From Xanthoparmelia taractica (lineage: Eukaryota; Ascomycota; Lecanoromycetes; Lecanorales; Parmeliaceae): a DNA stretch of 36,772 nt. Positions within the stretch are counted from its first letter, which is position 1. Each line of letters opens with the position of its first letter. The stretch spans positions 1-36,772 of the forward strand of contig JANQBS010000346.1 in assembly GCA_033085395.1 (NCBI GenBank). The letters are read 5' to 3'. Position numbers and translations under genes: made by a program. Below are positions 23,453 through 36,675 of the stretch, piece after piece. The notes beneath the pieces are model-generated. The model saw only the letters and a program-made list of their open reading frames with translations, ran no database searches and was not told the DNA's origin.

Positions 23453-23845
23453 AACGTAAGATAAGTTTTTAGATCGTCTTAATATCGAGAATAATTTTTT
23501 AAATTTTATAAATTTAAAGCGCCGCTTACGCGTGATTTCGATCTCTTTATCTAATAACTCGATCTCGATATCTAAATTCTTATCGATCTCTAATTTTTCT
23601 TCGATCTCTAATTTCACTTTAAGCTTTATTAACTCTTTAAAAAAAATCGATATTATAATATTATCTTTTTTTATCGAATTGTCTTTAAGCTATATAATAT
23701 ATTTTATTTTATATTTCTTTACTCGCTTATAAAATATTTTATTCGTTTTTCCTTTCTTTTCTCTTATTAAATAAACGCGTTTTATAATTATTCGAGTCTC
23801 TTAAATTCTTAACTTTTTTCTCTCTTTATCGAATATATTCTTTTA
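23453..23845 (-). pseudogene. Coding relic: charged coiled coil followed by TRKRRF basic segment
   Basis: I do not recognise the family. On the minus strand 131 codons contain only two in-frame stops, well below background, ending at tandem TAA codons (23447-23452). Reading downstream the relic has a basic part (KERKKLRI, REKKGKTNK, YKRVKKYKIK). A regular Lys/Glu/Leu/Ile heptad-like segment follows at about 23535-23635 (KVKLEIEEKLEIDKNLDIE), then TRKRRF at about 23514-23531 and LRRSKN. A coiled coil next to a basic patch fits a DNA-binding protein or a transposase C-terminus, but no catalytic motif is visible. The + strand frame of the same segment (23532-23732) is a Ser/Ile-rich shadow. The true start was not found. 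Confidence 0.45.
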
Positions 23846-26800
23846 TTAAATTAGAATCTAAGTTTTAATATATCGCTTCTTTAAATATCTAATATATTAA
23901 GTTAAATTTATCGTCTTTAATAACTTATTATTATTTATAGACGTATAAGTAATAGTAATAATATTATCGACGTGCTTATAATCGTAATATTATTTTCTAT
24001 CTTATTTTCGCTCGTTAATTTTATAAAATTATAACTTAATATTAATAATATTAAGGATTTTTATTAAGTCGAAGTTATCGATTTTAAAAACGCGCTCGAT
24101 TCTAAATATAGAGTGACTCTTTAACTTATATCTTATAATAATTATATCTCTTCGGCGATCGTTACTAGATTTTTATATTATTATTTTATAATCTATTGAG
24201 AATCTTTTTATAAGACTCTTATAATTAGAAATAATTATTATAAATATCTTATTCTCTTTATCGCTTGAAACCTAAATTAAATATATTATATTTTTGAGAT
24301 TATTATTATTATTATTATCGCCCTTATGTTTTTAATTAAATAAATCTAGATCTTAAATCGCCGAAGAGACGTTCTTCGCTTTAGAGTTAAAAGTTAAAAA
24401 CTATATTATCTCTTTTATTTATTAATATTATTTCATTTATTCTCTTCTCTTTCGTCTCTATATTTTTTTTTATTAAATCTCATCGAATAGCTTATCGATA
24501 TCTTTTAATCTTTTTAATTTAATTGTAATTTCGTTTATCTTCTTAAGATTAATCTTTTTTTTAAGCGTCTCGATTTTCTCTTATAATAAAATTAAATCTT
24601 TTAATATAAAGATAATATTCTTTTTCTTCTCGATCTTATTAATTCGTAAGCTTTTCTTCTTATTATTTAATACACGTTTAATAATAAAAGTTATTAAATT
24701 ATAAATTACGATAATTTCACGACGATTATAAAAAATAATAGAATTATTTTTTTAGTAAGTATAAATTAAGATTAAGCGAAGTCTAAAAATTATTTATATA
24801 AATTCGATATATTATTTATTAATATCGGTGCGATTCGATTATAAATATAAATAATATTTCTATATTACTTCTAACTTTAAAAAGTTATTAATATTAATTT
24901 TAAACTTTAGAGATTTTTATATTAAGATTAAAGCTATAACGTATCGTCTCTTTAAAGCCCGTTTACTAATTCGAGTAAATATTAATTATAATATAATTTA
25001 TATCTTATATATTAGACTATTTAGAAAATTTCTTATCGTCTTATATTCTTAAACTATAGTATATAACTCGTAGAATTTGAGGTAATCGCGTTAGCTCTAT
25101 AACTCTACGTTACGCGTTATATATATATATATATATATATATCACGCTATAGCCATATTTAAAATTATGCGCTATCTTTAGATATTAGCTTTATATCTAA
25201 AGTCGTATTTAGTTAATTAATTAAATTATCTTATTTCTTGAAAGCGAATATAAATATTTAATATAAAGAAGTGTATATTACAATAAGTGCGATACGATAG
25301 AGTACGAAGATCCTCTATAAGAAGTAGTATTATATAAGTCTTTAATTAATAAATATCGATTCTTATTATTATTTTTAAGTTATATTTAATTAAGAATAAA
25401 TAGATAAAAAGAATACGAATTTTATCTCGCGATTAAATAATTACTTTTTTTCTATTTATTATTTTATATTTTACTTTATCGCTACTTCTCTTATTAATGC
25501 TTTTTCGAAATTATTAATCTCTACGCTTAGCGTTAAAGAAACGCCTAGAAATTATAATAGCTTCTTAAGTTCGGGGTTATATAAAAGATAACACGCTTCT
25601 CACTTTATTGTACTTATAATTATTCTAATTCTAACGAGAGTAGCGCTATTTATTTAATCTTAATAACGATATTTAAATAAATTTAAAAAGTAATATCGCG
25701 AGATAATAATTAATATCTTTATCTTTTAATAGTTAATATAAGAATTAAATTTTTATAGCGAGATAAGTTAGTCTAATAAATATAGATAATAAGATTTAAA
25801 GCTTTTATTAATTATTTTAATCTCTCTTTAATTATATTAACTCGAAATCTTTTAAAATATTTCTCTTATATTTCTTTATTAAAGCGATCTTTAATTTCTC
25901 TCGCTCGACGCGAAATAGATCTCTCTTAATTCTAACTTTTACGTAATTTAAATTCTTTTATTATCGCTTTTAATTATTAAAAAGATTAGACTTATTAATA
26001 ATTAAGAAATATAAAGATTATTTAAGTATAATCGTTATAAAGAGAATATAATCGAATTAAGCGTTTATCTATTAAATAGATATTCTTTATTATTTGAGAT
26101 AAACTTATATACTTTAATAGTCTTAGACGACTTCGCTAAGACTACTTTATATCTACTTAAAAGCTTTCTTTAATTCTTAATAGACGATATTATCTTAATA
26201 ATAATATTTAATTATAACGTTATATTCTTAACTAAGATCGATATTTTATTAACTTAATTTATTATACTTCTAATATAGCTAATATAGCGTATTTTATCTT
26301 ATATTATAATAAATAGCGATATCTCGAAGCTATTATATTATATTCTCGATTTTAATATAATAGAGAGCGTCTAAAGAATAGAAATTTATAATTTTATAAT
26401 TAGACGCGGAAAATAAATGCGAATGCTTTAGAGATATTAGCTAGAAAATATTTTAAGAGATCGTAAATTTATCTTTAACGAACGTTGCGATTTATTAATT
26501 ATATTTTTCGCTTATATATATAAGTAATAAATAAAGAGTTTAATATTAAAATGTTATGCATCGAGAATTTATAGTCTTTAAATATTTCGTCTCTCTTAGA
26601 CGCGTTAATAGAGATTAACGTATCTAATTAGCTTCGAGAACTAGATACGATAATTCTCTATTTTTAACGCGAAACGTTTTTAAAGAATAATATAATCGCT
26701 TTATTAAGCTCTATTAATTTATATAATAATATTTTATTATTTTCAAACTCTCGCTATAATTACAAAATTAAAAATTAACTTTAAACTTTTTAATAATAAA

Positions 26801-29800
26801 TAAAGTACTATTATAATTATTAATATATTTTAATAAATGTAAAGAGATTTTTTTATAATTATATCTTTATATATATTACTTAAGGAGCTTACTAAAATCT
26901 AAAAGCTTCGAGATAATAAATTTTCGTCGCGAAGCCAACGACGTATTAGAGTAATTCTTATCTTTTCTATTCGTATAGATCTTTAAATAAATAAACTTAT
27001 TTAAATCTTTTATAACGAAATTAATATTCTTTAATTCACGATTTATATTAATATTATAATATTCGAAGAGCTCGAGATTATTTTTAACGTTAGCGGTCTA
27101 GTTTAAGCGCTTTAACTTATTCGTTATCTTAATTATCTTATTAATAAATTACTTTCTTTTCTAAATATTAGAATTAATCTTATTATTTTTTATAGCTTAA
27201 AAAAGTATTATTATTTTAAGATCGAGATTAAAGTATATATTTATCTTTAAATTAAAAGATAAAGAGATATACGCTTCTTTAGCGAATTTAAAGCTCGACT
27301 CTTAATATTATTTAAGACTATTCTCTTATCTTAAGTCTTTTTAATAAATCTTCTATAATTTTAATTATTATTATTTATTACGTCTCGATAAGTAAATAAT
27401 ATAAAGATTTAACGAATTCTAACGCTTTATAAGTGAATAATTCTTTTTCTAAAGTTCGATGCTTAGTAATTAACACGCTACTTAAGAAAAAGATCGAATT
27501 AATTTATTCTCGTTAAGCGATCACTCTTATTAATCTATAGAATTATAAATAAAATATCGTTCTTTTCTATATATTACGATATATAGCTTTATACTTATCT
27601 TTATCGATAATTTATTTACTTTCTTAAATAAGCTACGACGTTATTTATTAAATATAATATTTTCTCTTCTATTTAATTATAATATCGATTTTATATATTT
27701 AAAAGCTATTATTTTCTCGAAGTTTTAAATTTATCTTTTTCTTGCGAGCTTTAAGCTATTTTATATAAAATATATAAAACACTAATAGAATTTATAAGAG
27801 TTCGATAAGTTATTTCTAGTATAATTCTCGCTAATTATTATTCTTCGTATAAAATCTATTTAATTCACCTCTATTCTTACTTAGATTAATAATTACTATT
27901 CTAGATATATCGCAGTAATAAATATAATTCAGATCTACGTAATTATAATCGATAGTCTCTTTATTATCTTAATTATAATTAATTTTTATATTTATCTATA
28001 AATAATATAATAGACGAATATTATCTAAATATTGCGATATATAATATTTTCTTTCTTTTTACGATATTATCGTCTAGTAAGATTATAAACTCGTAGAGAT
28101 TTTATTTTTCGCTTTCTTTATGTACTTATTAATATTTTTTATAATATCTATCGAATATAATTCATAATAGAGATAGATAATTATATCGATATTCTTTTAT
28201 TAATTAATATTATACTATTATTCTTCGAATCGCACTTCGATTTCCTCACTAAAATTATAAGTATTTTCTTATATAGTCTACGTATTATTTATAAATCAAC
28301 GACTTTCGTATCGGTCTTGCTAAGCGTAGCTTACGTAATATTTAGCGTCTTTAATGAAAAATAAGTCATATTTATATAATCTTCTTATTTATATAGACTT
28401 ATTATAAGCTTAATTTATTATTTAGTCTCAAGCGATATTAAAATTAAGTTAAAGTATCTTATTATTAATCTTACTATTTTTCTTCTTCGCTCGATATATT
28501 CGTTAATCGTTTTACGAGTTATTTCTACGAGCATATTAAGCTTATATAATACTCTATACTTACGCTATATAACGATATATTATAGAAAAGTTAATATTTT
28601 TTAATTTATATATATATATATTTCGTTCGAGATCTTTATCGTGATAACTCTTCTCGAGATTCTATAAATAATTTATTAAAACTTTATCTTTTATCGAGAC
28701 TTCTCTTAAGTTAAGATCGCTATTATTCGTAATATAATTAAAATTAAGATATAAGTTCGAAGATTATAAAATATTTAGGCTGAGTATTATATTAATATTT
28801 AATTTTTTAAGATTAATTATTATATATTTCTTAAGAATTATTTGTTTATAATAATATTCTAGATTATGAATAAGTCGTAAAAGTTAAAGTTAATTATTAT
28901 TAAACTACTTATCGAGCCTTAAGATAAGTTTATATATCGGCTATTTCGTTACGTTATTATATCTTTAAACGAGATAACGTATTAGATACTTTATAGTGAA
29001 TCGCATAAAACGTCTATATCTATAAAAGAGTATAAAAATATATTTATAATAGTAATTGAATTTAAAATCGCTATAATATTATCTTATCTAAAAGAGCTCG
29101 TTAATAAATATAAAAGATATAATATTGTCACGCGTAGGATTTATTTAATATAATAGCTTAAGAAATAAGATCTATAATTTTATTTTTTAAAAAGCGAAAT
29201 ATTAATATTATTAGATAATAAACTTATTATAAAGAACTTAATCGACGAGGCACTTACTATAAATACGTTACATTAAGTAAGCCTTTCTTAAGATATAGCT
29301 AATATTATATTTATATTCTAATAGATATTATAAATTTTTATCTATTACTTCGTCGAGTAAAACGTGCGAGAAATAGAATCTAAAGGAAAGTATAGACGTC
29401 TTTTTTATTATAATAACTCTTTTAATTCGTATAAAATTCTTATATATAAGATACGTAATAATTATTAAAGATATATCGATAATAAAATAATTTCATAAAT
29501 TAAAAGAGATATTAATATAATGCTTATTATAAATATAAGTTTATTACTATTTAAAATTATATCGCTAATTATACTAGTTTTTACTTAGACTAATCTTTAA
29601 AATAAGATTCGAATACTAATATAAGCTAATATAAATTATAACATTTAATTCTTAAAATTAAAGTATTAGTCTTAATTAATGCTATAAAGTTTAAATAATA
29701 TATAATAAAGTAAATAATAAAATCTAATTCGAGATATTAAGATAAGAATAAATTCGAATCTATTAAATAATAAGTAAGAGATTAATAAACTCGAAAAATT

Positions 29801-32582
29801 ATTAATAGAAGAATAAAGCGATTTGTTAAGCAAATCGAGTCGTATATATATATATTTTATTAAGCTATGCCTATCTTTATTTATATAAAGTATTCTAACT
29901 TAATACGCTAGAAAGAGTATTATTTAATTTAATTTTCTTAAGTATAATAGAATTAAAAATAAACTCTATCGTATTTAAAATAAATTACTTTCTCTATCTC
30001 TTCGTATATAAAGAATATAATAATTAATCTTATAATTAATCTAAATATTAAGATTAGTTATAATTATCTATATTATTTCGATATTATTTATACGATATAA
30101 GAAAATTATAGACGTAAGCTCTCACGCTTATATTTATTAAAGTCGCTATATACGTAGTATTATTAAAAAGTAGCGTGAAATATATTTATTTAGACTTTAT
30201 ATCTACGTAGTATCTTATTTTAATTATTTTAAGCTTTATAGATTCTTATAATAAGACCTCGCCGAGTATAGATAATAATTATATATAAGCTTCCTCGTGC
30301 GCGAAAGCCTTTTTCTTTACTATATCTAAGATATATATGCGTATAATTATTATTATTACGTCGATAAAGCTAACGTAAGATAAATAATCGAGATAGTTTA
30401 TAGCTTAATTTATGAGCGCTTAATCTTTTTTAGAATAATACGAGACGCGAATCGAATTTAATTAAACGTATTATATATAATTTCTTATTTCTCGACTCGC
30501 AACGAAGTTTATTATATAATAGCTTTTAAGCGAGAAATAAACTTAGAATCGCGTAATTAAAATATATACTCGATCTACGATAATAAGTTTCTTCGACTAA
30601 TATATCTTAATAGTAAGAGATTATATTTAATCTAGTTAAGAATTTATATAAAAGAGATAATTAGATTAAGAGTATATATTATTTATTATTATTATTAATA
30701 AAAAGCTTATCTCTATTAATTCGCGAGAATTAAAGCAATAAGTAGTAAATTAAGTTAATATTTCGAAAAGATTCTTATTGCATATCGTATATAATAATAA
30801 AAAACTCTTTATCTAGATTAATTAAAGATGCTCAATAAATAAAATAATTATAAATAATTTCTTTTAAACTTTACTTTTAATATTAGAGATTAAAATAAGA
30901 AACGTAGAACTAATATTCGTATTACGTAATTTCGCGATATAACGCCTTTAGATATATTAGATAATTAGATACTTAACGTCTCTAAAGTAGTCTTATTATT
31001 TTCTCTACGATAACGAGCTTATTATCTAATTAACGTCTTAACGCGTTAATTTACTTTTTCCTCGTATTAGAAGATCGAATATCTCTTTCTATTATAATTG
31101 ATCTCGTCTTTTAGTCTTATAAGCTTCTCGTTAATATTAATATTCTTATTTCTCTTCTCGTTCTTAAATAATAATAAAATTCTTATTTTATTTAATAAGT
31201 CTTTTTCTTTATCGAAGAAAATTCTTATTCTTATCTTTCTCGATCTAAAGCGCGTATTATAACTCGTTAATTTAATATAATATATTCTCGACTCTATTTA
31301 ATCGATCTATATCTTATAAATCGAGAAGATTTAATACTCTCTCGTAATTCTTAATTATGATAAGATTTATTAATATTATTTAGAGTAGTCTCACGTAGAA
31401 AAGATTTTCTTAATTATCTATATTATTCGTTACGTTAATTATATTAAATTTAGTCTATATCTTAGAGCCTATATAACGATTAATTAAAATTATACGAAAA
31501 TTATTAATAAATAAAATAAGATTAATAAGCTAAGTTAAAGAGCGCTTGAAAGTATATATTAGACTAAGTATACGTTGCGTTATAAGATTAAAATATAGTT
31601 AATAAGAGAACTATTTAATTTTAAGATCGTATAAAGATAGGGATAAGCTAAGAGATTTATATATTCGTCGGCGTCGACTAATTATGCTTCTCGTAGCTCT
31701 TATACTATTATATTATATAATACTTATATGCGCTATACTCTATATAGATCTTGGCGTTTAATTTTAATTAATTAAATATATAAGAATATAAGAGCAAATT
31801 ACTATTTAATAAGATTACTTTTGCTTTTTTTTTTATATCTCTCTCTTTATCGAGAATTAAAGTCTATCTTTATTAATACGTGATATTAATAACGATTAAA
31901 TACTTATAAATAGAATAATACTTTTTTATATCTTCTATAACGACGTTAATATTCTATTTAAAGATATTTATTTATAATAATTATCTACTTTTACTTAAGA
32001 ATAATAAGAGTACTTTAGCGTCTTCGACGACTATTCTTTAGATTAGCGATAATATCTAAGTATTATCGATAGAATATATTCTTAATATTAGGAAGAGGGA
32101 AATATCAAAGCGTATACGCTACGCGATATTTAAAAATCTTTCTATTATCTCGAATGAGAAGATGATAGCTCTTAAAAATCGAAGTTATAATAATATCGAA
32201 GAAATAAGAGAGACTATCGTGCTTATATATAATTATTAAGTTTAATTATAATTTATAGCTATATACTTATAAATTAGTAATTCGTCTAATATTTATTAAT
32301 AAATTAGATAATAAATTTAAAGATAATAGAAAGATAACTTTAATATATAATTAGTTATAATATCGCTTTATTTAATTTAGATTATTATAAATTCGCTTCT
32401 AATTAATCTTAAAGCTTTATCTTCTTTTAAGATTAGTTAAAAATAATAGATTATAGTAAAAAATATATAAGAAATCTCTTTTTCTTTTTATTTCTTTCTT
32501 TTTAAAAATTTTTTTATTTAAATATTAAGATTAAAAAATTCTTCGCCTCGCTATTTAAATTTCTCGTAATTATATATAATTT
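23846..32582. other. 8.7-kb RIP-degraded block without a recognised gene
   Basis: RIP bias is strong throughout. A 25-base (TA)n run lies at 25118-25142. Readable but unidentified stretches occur on the + strand at about 26462-26520 and 28990-29120 and on the minus strand near 30960-31130. None is significantly below background in stop rate over more than about 60 codons or carries a family motif. Slightly less mutated patches lie at about 25260-25330 and 31740-31840. Confidence 0.4.
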
Positions 32583-33720
32583 TTTTTAAGCGCTTTTACT
32601 TATAATAAATTCTTCTAATTAAGTATAGAAGATAACTATATTATTAATATCGTATTTAACGTTATAACGCTTCTTAATATCGCGACTATATATAATAACG
32701 TATTAATAAGCGATAATATCGTTTAGCACTCTAAAAGTAACGATTTTATAATAGAGAAGTTTTTCGCCGAGGTTAATTTTCGAGATATTAATTTATATTA
32801 TAGGGCTCTCGTAAATATTATCTCTTATAAAAAATTTAATAGTAATAATATTATACTTAAAGAGATTTCTATCTAAGAAATCGAGTCTAAAAATAATAAT
32901 TAATAGAAATCTATTATATTAAGTATCTCTTAAATTAATATAATCGAGATCGAGAATTTAAGACTTAATATTAATTATTATTTTATATTTACGTTAATTC
33001 TCGATAGATACTTAATAAAAACTATATTTAAAATCGTAATTAAGAGCTATAAAGCTACTTAGAATATTTTAAGCGATATTAAGAATATTAGAAACGAATT
33101 AATTAAACTAGCCGAACGCGAAAATATCGCTTTAGATATTATTTATTCTATTATATCTCGTAAAAATATTTATCGTTCTATACGATCTTCTTATTACGTC
33201 TATCTTATTAATAAATCTCTATTCTTTATATCTATTAAGCGAAGGCACGCTCTATCGCTATAATCTTCTCTTAGAATTTAATTGATTACGAGTTAACTAT
33301 ATATTCTCTCGATTATTATCGAGATAATTAATAATTATTAGATCGACTTAATGAGAGGCGTTGACTCGACGATATCGAAGTCTTTATTCTTAAATAATAA
33401 TCTTAAATTATTTTTTAAGTCTCGAAAGCGCGATATAATTAAATAAATTAAGAAAATAATTAAAAGAATTAGATAATATAATAAAGATATTTCTTTAATC
33501 TTAAGAAGATCTAATCGTTAGCTAATAGAAAATAAGTCTCGATATTTTAAAATCTTAAATCTCGATAATTTATAAGATCTTTAATTAATAACGTCTATTA
33601 TTTTAAATATAATTATAAATTAATTTAATTAAAATGCGATAATATTTAGCGTAATATTAATAACTTAGATATTTAGCTTAGAAAAGAGATTAAGATATTA
33701 TAACGTAGATTTAGAAAGAA
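32583..33720 (+). pseudogene. Long unidentified coding relic (about 380 codons)
   Basis: After Copia this is the best-supported coding remnant. Frame 3 has 18 stops in 380 codons (4.7%), about half the background rate or less, with a run free of stops from about 33064 to 33263. All stops seen are TAA or TAG. Readable parts include FAEVNFRDINLYYRALVNII (about 32763), DIKNIRNELIKLAERENIAL (about 33076), NLKLFFKSRKRDIIK (near 33400), KRIRQYNKDISLILRRSNRQ (near 33466, Gln at a stop) and EKRLRYYNVDLERRR (near 33682). The order of a helical N-terminus and a later short K/R-rich helix with YN...L vaguely recalls fungal HeLo-type or STAND-associated proteins. The resemblance is too weak to name it. 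The frame may continue in frame 2 after 33720. Confidence 0.45.
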
Positions 33721-34135
33721 GACGCTAAAGGCCGAAGATTGAGTTAAAACTCTATATCGAGATATAATTAAGAAAGTTTATTAAATAAAAAAGAAATTTT
33801 AGTCGAATAAAAAAGCGTTATAAAAGTAATTAAATATATTTAAGAATTATCTTAAAGAGGAAGATCTTATAAATCTTAATATATAAATCTTTTCGAGCCG
33901 ATATTTTCTTAATATCGAATTTTAATTACGTATTAGTATTTTATATAAATTATTTCGATATAAGCTTTAATCTCGATCTTATCGGCGAATTAAATAAATT
34001 ATTATTCTTAAATAATAAGAGATTATCGTTTCTAAAAATAGCTTCTCACGCTAGTTTATCTTAGCTATAAATCGTTAATTTATACTTTTTTCTCTAAACG
34101 ATTCTAATATCTTATATCTCTTTCTTATCTTAAGA
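33721..34135. other. RIP-degraded continuation, no clear gene
   Basis: Frame 2 shows a few helical-looking stretches such as KTLYRDIIKKVY and FKNYLKEEDLINLN. They may be the 3' part of the preceding relic after a frameshift or intron. Stop density rises quickly and no end can be set. Confidence 0.3.
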
Positions 34136-34368
34136 TTAATCTTAATCTTATAATATACTTATTTCTTAGCTTATTTTAATGTTATATTACTTTCTTAATT
34201 TTAAAGGCAAATCTCGAGCGTAGAGTACGCTTTCTTATCACGTTCTTTTCTCGCTCTAAATTAATCTTAGTCTTACGATATACTTAGCCTCTAAATTATT
34301 TTAATATTACACGCTATTTCCTTATTTTAGCGTTAATCTTAATCTTATAATATATTTATATTCTAAAG
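34136..34368 (+). repeat. Degenerate direct repeats, three copies
   Basis: The word TTAATCTTAATCTTATAATA at 34136 recurs as TTAATCTTAGTCTTACGATA at 34261 and TTAATCTTAATCTTATAATA at 34333. Similarity runs beyond the word, since both of the first two copies continue with TATACTTA and later TTATTTTAAT. Spacing is 125 and 72 bases, so the first interval carries an extra segment of about 53 bases. Confidence 0.55.
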
Positions 34369-36520
34369 AAAACGAATTTAATTTTAAGGACGAATATATA
34401 AATCTCGTATAATCGATATTATAAGCGCTATCTTCGATCAAATTAAAATTATCCTTAATAACGCTTATCTTAAATAATTAATCTCAATTATAAAATACTT
34501 CTTTATATTTTTATTTATTATTTCGTAATAAAATAAATAAAAATATTACTTACGAAAGAATTCTTATTTAGAAGCTTTTAGATCGCTATAAACTTTATAT
34601 TTTATATAAATATTATTAATTAATTAGTTACTATTCTAGCGAAATTATAAGCGTTATAATAAGAATTCTATAATTAAGTTAAAACGAAATAATTAATAGA
34701 TTAGTCGTAGACACGAATAAAGCGAAATTTATATTATTAGCCTTATTTAATCGTTAGCTAGCTCGCAATCCTTATTTAAATAGATATTAATCTTATATCT
34801 ATAAAAGCTTTAATATCTAATTCGCTATTTTTATTATAAGAAATCTTTTCGAGCGTAAATAATATCGCGTCTTAGTTTCTTACTCTTGCTATAACTTCTT
34901 AAAATATTATTCTTATTTCTTATAAGAATAACTTTATTTCGACGAGATACGCGAAAACGTTTTATATATTTTTTAATAGTTTATTAATTTATTTAGATAT
35001 CTATCTATTAGCTAGAATCGTAGATAACGAAAAATAGCTTATCTCGATCGCATATTTAGACTATCATTTAAGTTAATCACGAAACGCGAATTATAATAAA
35101 TCTTATATCGCTATTTTATAATTTTAAGCTCTTTAAAGAAAATTCGAAGATTAATTAATAAATATTTATCGATATCTCGAATTTCGAAAACTCGTAAAGT
35201 GATAAAGATATAATTAACGCTATAACTTGAGGGATTATTAATTATATAATTTAGGTTTTCGGTGCTAAAATCTTCGTAGTTAATATTATTTATATATGCG
35301 TGTAAGACGAGTGAGATTAACTACTTATTAGTTATAGTATCTAATAATCTATTTTACTAATCGTTGTTAAGACTTAAATATTTATTTATATTGAATAATA
35401 AAATTATATTAGCTATTTAGAAAGAATATTCATAAAAGAGTAAATAATAATAAGCTAGCTATAAGAAGAGGATTACGATTATTAATAAGAATTTAAAATA
35501 AATTTAATATTTATATTTAATAGATAAAAGAATTTCTAATAGATTTCAAATAATAGGTTTATATTAATTATTACGATATAATTTATTAGAGATATAAATA
35601 AGAGAATCGTGCGTCTATATTTAATTTCTTCTTTTTATTTAAAGTACTTATCTTTATTTTATATCTTCTTAATCGTATAGAAAATATATCTCTCTCCTTT
35701 TTTGCAAATTTTTATCTTTATTATTATATCGAAATTTACGCTTAAAAACTTTAAACAACTTTATATAATTTATATTCTCTTTTTCACGTAGAGCTAAGAA
35801 TTTAAGAAATTTATTTATAATCTTAGTATTAATAAGTACGATAGCTTATATCGATTAATAATTTCTCTAAAGTTCTATTGGAGCTTAAATTAAAAATTAT
35901 GAAATAAGGCTTATATTTTGCGTAATCCACTATTATTAATCTTAAATATATATATTTTAAATATTTTTATGAATCTAAGTTAGCTAATTTTTTATTAGAA
36001 CTTTCTTGAAGCCTAGAAATAACGAGATTAATAGAATAACTTAATTATTTAAGATTTAAGAAGATAAGTTAATTAGCGAATCCTTAACGAAGAATAAAAA
36101 ATTTAAATTTATTAAAGCTTATTAGAGGCTTAATACTAATAATATTAATATAGTACTTTAATAAGTAAGTATTTAGATAAATAAGTTGTTAGTTAAGATT
36201 TAAAGGATTTTTCTCGCTAATAGTAAAAAAGTTATAACGATTAATATTAGATTTAATAAGTTATATTAATTCTCGACTATTTAGCGAGATAAGATTATAA
36301 TTTTAAAAGATCTTCTCTTTTAATATCGAAAAGCTATATCAATTAGATATTATTTAAGATTTAAGACTTATAAGATTAATAGAACGCTTTTATAACTTAA
36401 CTTCTAATAAAATTAATTATTAATTCGTTTTAAGAAAACTCTTTTACTAATAACGAAAGTTAAATATATAATTAATATTCTATATATTTAGCTTTCGCTA
36501 GTTATAATCCGTTCTTCGCT
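34369..36520. other. RIP-degraded DNA, no recognised gene
   Basis: Frame 1 at about 34560-35280 and frame 3 at about 35990-36551 can be read as Gln-rich or basic helical proteins, but the first has a background stop rate and neither shows a family motif. A patch at 35870-36010 keeps more CpA and TpG and could be former intergenic DNA. Confidence 0.35.
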
Positions 36521-36675
36521 AATATAATATATGAAATTCCACACTTTTTAAGCTTTTTAAATAAATGAAACTTAAGCTACGAGAGCGATCAGCTTGCTTT
36601 AATCGAGTAGTAATCTATAGACGTAGTATTCTATCTCTCGACTGGCTTATATCCTAATATCTATATAGTCTATAG
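36521..36675. other. Lightly RIP-mutated right subterminal segment
   Basis: CpA and TpG reappear about 150 bases before the right TIR (ATGAAATTCCACAC, GATCAGCTTGC, CGACTGGCTTATATCC). The left end has no such zone, because RIP-type DNA begins directly after the left TIR. It may be true subterminal sequence of the TIR element that has been lost or replaced on the left side. Confidence 0.5.

Larger units (their letters stand above)
122..36675. other. RIP-saturated interior between the TIRs
   Basis: The whole interior has the hallmark of repeat-induced point mutation: TpA is extremely common, CpA and TpG are almost absent, and CpG is still frequent. For example 5161-5220 and 14881-14940 contain no CpA or TpG at all. 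RIP acts on duplicated DNA in the premeiotic cells of Pezizomycotina, so this DNA was once repeated in the genome. RIP turns Gln (CAA, CAG) and Trp (TGG) codons into stops, which explains the lack of long open frames. Small exceptions with residual CpA/TpG are listed separately. Confidence 0.9.

Noticed and set aside
23532..23732. 66-codon + strand Ser/Ile-rich frame
   Set aside because: It is the antisense shadow of the minus-strand charged coiled-coil frame, which is longer and more protein-like.
26111..26200. LIVLDDFAKTTLYL and FLIDDIIL, resembling retroelement integrase or reverse transcriptase motifs
   Set aside because: The neighbouring motifs of either enzyme are absent in all frames nearby, and the stop rate around it is at background.
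34560..35280. Frame 1 Gln-rich helical reading on the + strand
   Set aside because: Its stop rate is about 11%, the same as background.
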